Positions 29,808-32,837 of a DNA stretch of 32,837 nt are shown here, in pieces. Each line of letters starts with the position of its first letter. The stretch's first letter is position 1. Origin of the DNA: Bacteroidales bacterium UBA1180 (GTDB lineage: Bacteria; Bacteroidota; Bacteroidia; Bacteroidales; Paludibacteraceae); NCBI GenBank assembly GCA_002310195.1, contig DBYS01000016.1:124522-157358 (forward strand). Direction: 5' to 3'. The translations under genes were made by a program, and so were the position numbers. The notes below the pieces were generated by a model. It did no database searches and had not been told where the DNA came from. It was given only the letters and a program-made list of their open reading frames with translations.

Positions 29808-30807
29808 AATTATTCATTTTTCGCCATATATAGTGTACACCGCGCCATGGCAGGTGGTATAGCGACTCCTGCGGATAATCCAATCGCACTGCACGCGACA
29901 TGTGCCGTTCGGGCAGAGCCTCAAGAATATGCTCCGCGCGTTTGGATAGTTGTGGCTGTTCGCCCTGCGCAAGGATAGCAACCGCCACCTCATCCATCGC
30001 CTGCGCAAAACCGGTTAGTCCCAATCGGGCGTATAGTTCCGTCGGCTCCGGTATGCCCGACTGACGGTTATGTCGGTTTACGAGATAGTAATCCATCACG
30101 TGCCGCAGGGCAATACCGTCGTGATATACGTGCCGGAACGCGTGCAGCAAGGTATATAGTTCCTGCAGTTCGGGTGTTAGCTGCCCGGCTTGGGCGAACA
30201 CGTGCTGCAGCCGGCTATTGTGCACTGGATTGCATAGCCATGTGGGTGTAACATGGCACTCCACCTCCGTGCTGCCCATCATCGTTTCTATATGATGATA
30301 CACTACCTCGCCAATCGTCACGTCCGGCTGCTGCCTTAGGTAAGCGAGCAGTGACTTACGGCGCTCGGCCAACGATTGCGGTTTACCGTTCGCGGTCAGG
30401 CGTGGCAACACCCACAGATCGATATCCGCAGCCTGGCGATGCGCCGGCTTCGGATAGTACGCTGCCAATGCAGCCCCCTTTAGGATCTCCGAATCAAATC
30501 CTCCTGCTTTTAATAATTCCTGTACATCGCTCGCCTGCTTCGCCATGCGGCTGTTCGCCGTCTGTATGGTCTGCGCATCAGCAAACCACTTGCCCATCAG
30601 GTCACCAGGCATGGATTGCAAGATTTCAGGCTTCTGTGCTTGCAGTTGCTCTACTCCGTCCCACGCTACGCCTATCACAGCGTGCTTGGCTGCAAGCCTG
30701 TACACCTCACGCCATTCGGCCGGGGCAAGCGGCTCAAGTTTGGCGGCTTGTTCGCATAATACTAGCCGCAGCAACTCGAGCAAATATGTCCATGCGCCCT
30801 TATTCAA
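29800..30807 (-). CDS. Nucleotidyltransferase-like protein (NTP_transf_5 family)
   Basis: A 335-residue cytoplasmic protein of the uncharacterised nucleotidyltransferase family PF14907. The family core is seen as ILKGAALAAYYPKPAHRQAADIDLWV: K110-G111, R124 and the metal-binding D128-x-D130. The remainder is mostly helical. The activity is not established; members are found in some gene clusters for modified peptides (e.g. lasso peptides) and in surface-glycan loci. The only plausible start is TTG at 30807, which overlaps the stop of the glycosyltransferase gene (TTGAATAA); no ATG lies in frame before residue 66. It overlaps the ABC exporter gene by 8 bp, so the three genes are surely cotranslated. 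Confidence 0.82.
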   Translation of the reverse strand: MNKGAWTYLLELLRLVLCEQAAKLEPLAPAEWREVYRLAAKHAVIGVAWDGVEQLQAQKPEILQSMPGDLMGKWFADAQTIQTANSRMAKQASDVQELLKAGGFDSEILKGAALAAYYPKPAHRQAADIDLWVLPRLTANGKPQSLAERRKSLLAYLRQQPDVTIGEVVYHHIETMMGSTEVECHVTPTWLCNPVHNSRLQHVFAQAGQLTPELQELYTLLHAFRHVYHDGIALRHVMDYYLVNRHNRQSGIPEPTELYARLGLTGFAQAMDEVAVAILAQGEQPQLSKRAEHILEALPERHMSRAVRLDYPQESLYHLPWRGVHYIWRKMNNYV

Positions 30808-31588
30808 TTTGTTGATTGTTGTGGGGCGTTGTTGACCTCTGATTCCTGGCCATTGACTTCTCTCTCACTATGTTCCTGACGAACTTCACGTTCCCGATGA
30901 TATACCTCCGCCACATCCGGCGGGGTTCGGTCAGCAGTCGATACAGCCACTCCAGCGAATGCTGCTGCCACCATAGCGGAGCACGTTTGGCGGTGCCGGC
31001 GTAGAAGTCAAACACCGCACCGATCGTGCCCACGTGGCAATGGATCTTGAGTTCCGGCCAATGGCTATAGGTCCATTTCTCCTGCTTGGGTGCCGTCATG
31101 CCGATCCATAGCAGATCAGGGTTAGCGGCATTGATTGCATGGATGATCGCCTCATTGTCTTCGGCGCTAAACTCCTGCTTGTATGGCGGCGAGTATGTCT
31201 CGATCTTTAGATGCGGATAATCCTTGCCTGCACGTTCCTCGATACGCCGCAGCACCTCCGGCGATGAGCCCATGAAGAACACTATCAGGCGCTTTTTCTC
31301 CGCCTCTGCACGCCTCTCAAGCGCTGCCATCTCATACTCAAACACATCCCACCCCGCCACACGTTCCGTAGGCCGTGACGGCGTGCGCAGCCATCGGCAC
31401 GCATGCACGATACTCGCCCCATCGGCTGTCAGCACATCACCTTTCAGCAGCGCCTCGGCAAACAACGCATCCTCCTGTGCCACATTGTATGAGTGCGCAT
31501 TGATCGTATTAATCAACACCTTCCCTTGTGGCAACTCTGCCAAGGCTTGCCGGTTAGATAATATGTTCAATTCATGCAACAGCAGCAT
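30800..31588 (-). CDS. WecG/TagA/CpsF-family glycosyltransferase (GT26)
   Basis: Transfers an N-acetyl-aminosugar (ManNAc or ManNAcA in known members) onto a lipid-linked sugar at the inner membrane. The 262-residue protein has VLINTINAHSYNVA, the ADGASIVHACRWL segment with the catalytic-type aspartate, RVAGWDVFEYE, FFMGSSPEVL, PDLLWIGMTAPKQEKW, and the C-terminal membrane-binding part GAVFDFYAGTAKRAPLWWQ plus LEWLYRLLTEPRRMWRRY. These are family signatures. It is the first gene of a three-gene overlapping set with the nucleotidyltransferase-like protein and the ABC exporter, which suggests building and exporting a lipid-linked glycan or a modified peptide. The substrate cannot be read from the sequence. 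Confidence 0.92.
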   Translation of the reverse strand: MLLLHELNILSNRQALAELPQGKVLINTINAHSYNVAQEDALFAEALLKGDVLTADGASIVHACRWLRTPSRPTERVAGWDVFEYEMAALERRAEAEKKRLIVFFMGSSPEVLRRIEERAGKDYPHLKIETYSPPYKQEFSAEDNEAIIHAINAANPDLLWIGMTAPKQEKWTYSHWPELKIHCHVGTIGAVFDFYAGTAKRAPLWWQQHSLEWLYRLLTEPRRMWRRYIIGNVKFVRNIVREKSMARNQRSTTPHNNQQIE

Positions 31589-31610
31589 CGGTTCTCTTCC
31601 TACTTATGCC

Positions 31611-31642
31611 ATCAGCCACTCTTGGCTGATATTACTTCCCCC
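31611..31642. repeat. REP-like hairpin, copy 2 (3' end of transposase gene)
   Basis: ATCAGCCA (31611-31618), loop CTCT, TGGCTGAT (31623-31630), a perfect 8-bp stem, then after 7 bp CCCCC (31638-31642). The stem ends one base from the transposase stop codon (31632-31634); the CCCCC foot lies within the last codons. Confidence 0.8.
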
Positions 31643-32777
31643 GCATCTCCATGTACTCATCCCCGCATAGCATCTCAGCCATGGCATTCAAGTTATGGAA
31701 CTTGCTGTACGATGTACCAGCTGGCACCCCGTTCACTTCACCCTGTTCTTCCAACTGCCACGGCGCCAATATCAGCAACTTCCCCTTCGAGCACAGTTCA
31801 TACCTACGATACTCCGGATGCCAAGATGCCGTTATCGGTTCCTTCTGCAGATGAATCAACGGCAACTCCTGCTCCATACAATCTTTCACCAATTGCTGCT
31901 CTCCTTTCGATATGCCCGGCGTAACCAGCACAGCACCATCTTCTGCAGCCTGTAGCCATACCTCCCGTTCATATCGGTACTCATCCGTAGTCTCGTACGG
32001 TGTATCGTAGTCACGTCTGTTGCCCTCCATTCGCCACCGATGGCAGAACACCTGCTCCTTCCAAGGTCTGCGCAGCAGAAACAGATTCCCATACGCCGCG
32101 AAGTCTATTCCCCCTATCGTTATGTGCAACCGTTTGCGATAGAAGTCCGGCTGCGTCGCCCGTACCACAGCTCGCCGTGGATTGTCTTGCACGTATCGCA
32201 ATATATTCTCCAGCTGCCCCTTGCGATAACATATCGTATCATCATAGCTGTCTTCCCATAACGGCTCCGCCCCGATGGACTGATAGAACTCCTCACGCTG
32301 CTTGTGTGACATCTTCGGCAGCGCCGCTCTGACCTCTTCACTCCTCAAGTCATCAGCCAATCTTGGTTGATATATCCCCCTATACTCTCCTGTACATGCG
32401 GCCTTAAATGCCCGCACGATCTCCCCCATCCCTGCCGGCAGAGGCTCTTCCACCCGCAGCACTCCGTGAAAATGATCCGGCATCACTTGCTGCCCCAATA
32501 CACTTACTTTTCGCCCATATGCCGCCTGTATTGTCGGTATCATTTCCCACTGCTCCTGAATGAATTGACCAAGCTTGGTCAATCTTATCTTCGGATCGAG
32601 GAGATTCCCGTTCAGCTCCCCGAACACGCGCTTGCGATTATAGGTGACAATGGTAATATGGTATATACCCCGCCCACTATAGTCATTCCACGACTTCCGT
32701 GCACGATGTACTGATTGCCGCGGCGAAGGTACCCCCTCCTCCGCCCTTTTCCTACCCCAATATGCCTGCCAATCCAT
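31632..32777 (-). CDS. REP-associated Y1 (HUH) transposase with C-terminal DprA/SLOG-like domain
   Basis: A 381-residue single-strand DNA transposase-like protein. The Y1/IS200-like domain (about 35-205) has GIYHITIVTYNRKRVF, the HUH motif H102-F-H104 in VMPDHFHGVL and the catalytic tyrosine Y195 in NILRYVQDNPRR. It is followed by a linker with FAAYGNLFLLRRPWKEQVFCHRW and then a C-terminal domain (about 275-371) with AVLVTPGISKGEQQLV, LPLIHLQKEP and CSKGKLLILAPW, which resembles the Rossmann-like fold of DprA/SLOG proteins; this fold assignment is inference. Typical RAYTs end soon after the tyrosine. There is no tnpB. REP-like hairpins lie at both ends of the gene and one lies inside it. Start ATG 32777. 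Confidence 0.87.
   Translation of the reverse strand: MDWQAYWGRKRAEEGVPSPRQSVHRARKSWNDYSGRGIYHITIVTYNRKRVFGELNGNLLDPKIRLTKLGQFIQEQWEMIPTIQAAYGRKVSVLGQQVMPDHFHGVLRVEEPLPAGMGEIVRAFKAACTGEYRGIYQPRLADDLRSEEVRAALPKMSHKQREEFYQSIGAEPLWEDSYDDTICYRKGQLENILRYVQDNPRRAVVRATQPDFYRKRLHITIGGIDFAAYGNLFLLRRPWKEQVFCHRWRMEGNRRDYDTPYETTDEYRYEREVWLQAAEDGAVLVTPGISKGEQQLVKDCMEQELPLIHLQKEPITASWHPEYRRYELCSKGKLLILAPWQLEEQGEVNGVPAGTSYSKFHNLNAMAEMLCGDEYMEMRGK
32352..32380. repeat. REP-like hairpin, copy 3 (inside the transposase gene)
   Basis: ATCAGCCA (32352-32359), loop ATCT, TGGTTGAT (32364-32371), 8 bp with one G-T pair, then CCCCC (32376-32380). It encodes YQPRLADD (136-143) of the transposase, between the HUH motif and the catalytic tyrosine. 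Confidence 0.7.
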
Positions 32778-32795
32778 TATTTGATCCAGTTGTAC

Positions 32796-32825
32796 ATCGG
32801 CCTCTCTTGGTTGATCTGTTTCCCC
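32796..32825. repeat. REP-like hairpin, copy 4 (5' side of transposase gene)
   Basis: ATCGGCCT (32796-32803), loop CTCT, TGGTTGAT (32808-32815), 7 bp with two G-T pairs, then CCCC (32822-32825). It ends 18 bp before the transposase start, in its leader. Loop and foot are the same as in copy 2. Confidence 0.7.
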
Positions 32826-32837
32826 TCCATCTAATTC

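Noticed and set aside
31632..32777. Complete IS200/IS605 insertion sequence
   Set aside because: There is no tnpB and the protein is of the REP-associated type with an extra domain; single hairpins at the ends fit a RAYT locus better.

Overview
The window looks like a chromosomal piece of a Gram-negative Bacteroidales bacterium; I cannot place it below order. The evidence is promoters of the Bacteroidetes type (TTTG or TTG, about 20 bp, TAnnTTTG), Kdo lipid A genes (waaA, kdsB), a SusA-like amylase, secreted proteins with Bacteroidales C-terminal tails, and little use of Shine-Dalgarno sequences.

Layout. 1-479: the start of a secreted repeat protein on the minus strand, divergent from the RNase P RNA gene rnpB (690-1004). 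1072-3995: a SusA-like alpha-amylase and rlmN on plus, closed by a bidirectional terminator near 4000. 4047-14116: seven tightly packed minus-strand genes (waaA, hisS, two tandem M6 metalloproteases, a DUF1599 gene, a DoxX/MauE-like membrane protein, trxB), probably one operon from a promoter at about 14170. That promoter is interlocked with a divergent one for tsaD, an exosortase-like gene and aroC (14238-16879). 16880-19107: a structured leader with a sigma-54-like promoter, groES, groEL and a terminator. 19118-24169: nadC, an aminopeptidase P, a DUF559 nuclease-like gene and argS. 24171-26876 (minus): a PqqD-like protein, a 59-residue peptide and a large secreted protein. 27094-31588 (minus): kdsB, then an overlapping trio of ABC exporter, nucleotidyltransferase-like protein and WecG/TagA-type glycosyltransferase. 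31632-32777 (minus): a REP-associated Y1 transposase with an extra C-terminal domain.

The most striking theme is small repeats embedded in and between ordinary genes. Three kinds are visible. (1) Hairpins of the form ATCAGCCA-N4-TGGCTGAT followed by CCCC lie on both sides of the transposase gene, inside it, and before rlmN. (2) Arrays with a 7-bp period (TGAYYNN type) lie in frame in the ABC exporter, the aminopeptidase P and, in degraded form, argS; all are oriented so that TGA is on the template strand. (3) GC-rich palindromes lie in frame in aroC, argS (twice) and at the end of the aminopeptidase P gene, the last one just before the DUF559 gene. The transposase with its hairpins is the best candidate for an under-described system. 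The peptide/PqqD pair and the sigma-54-like groESL control region come next.
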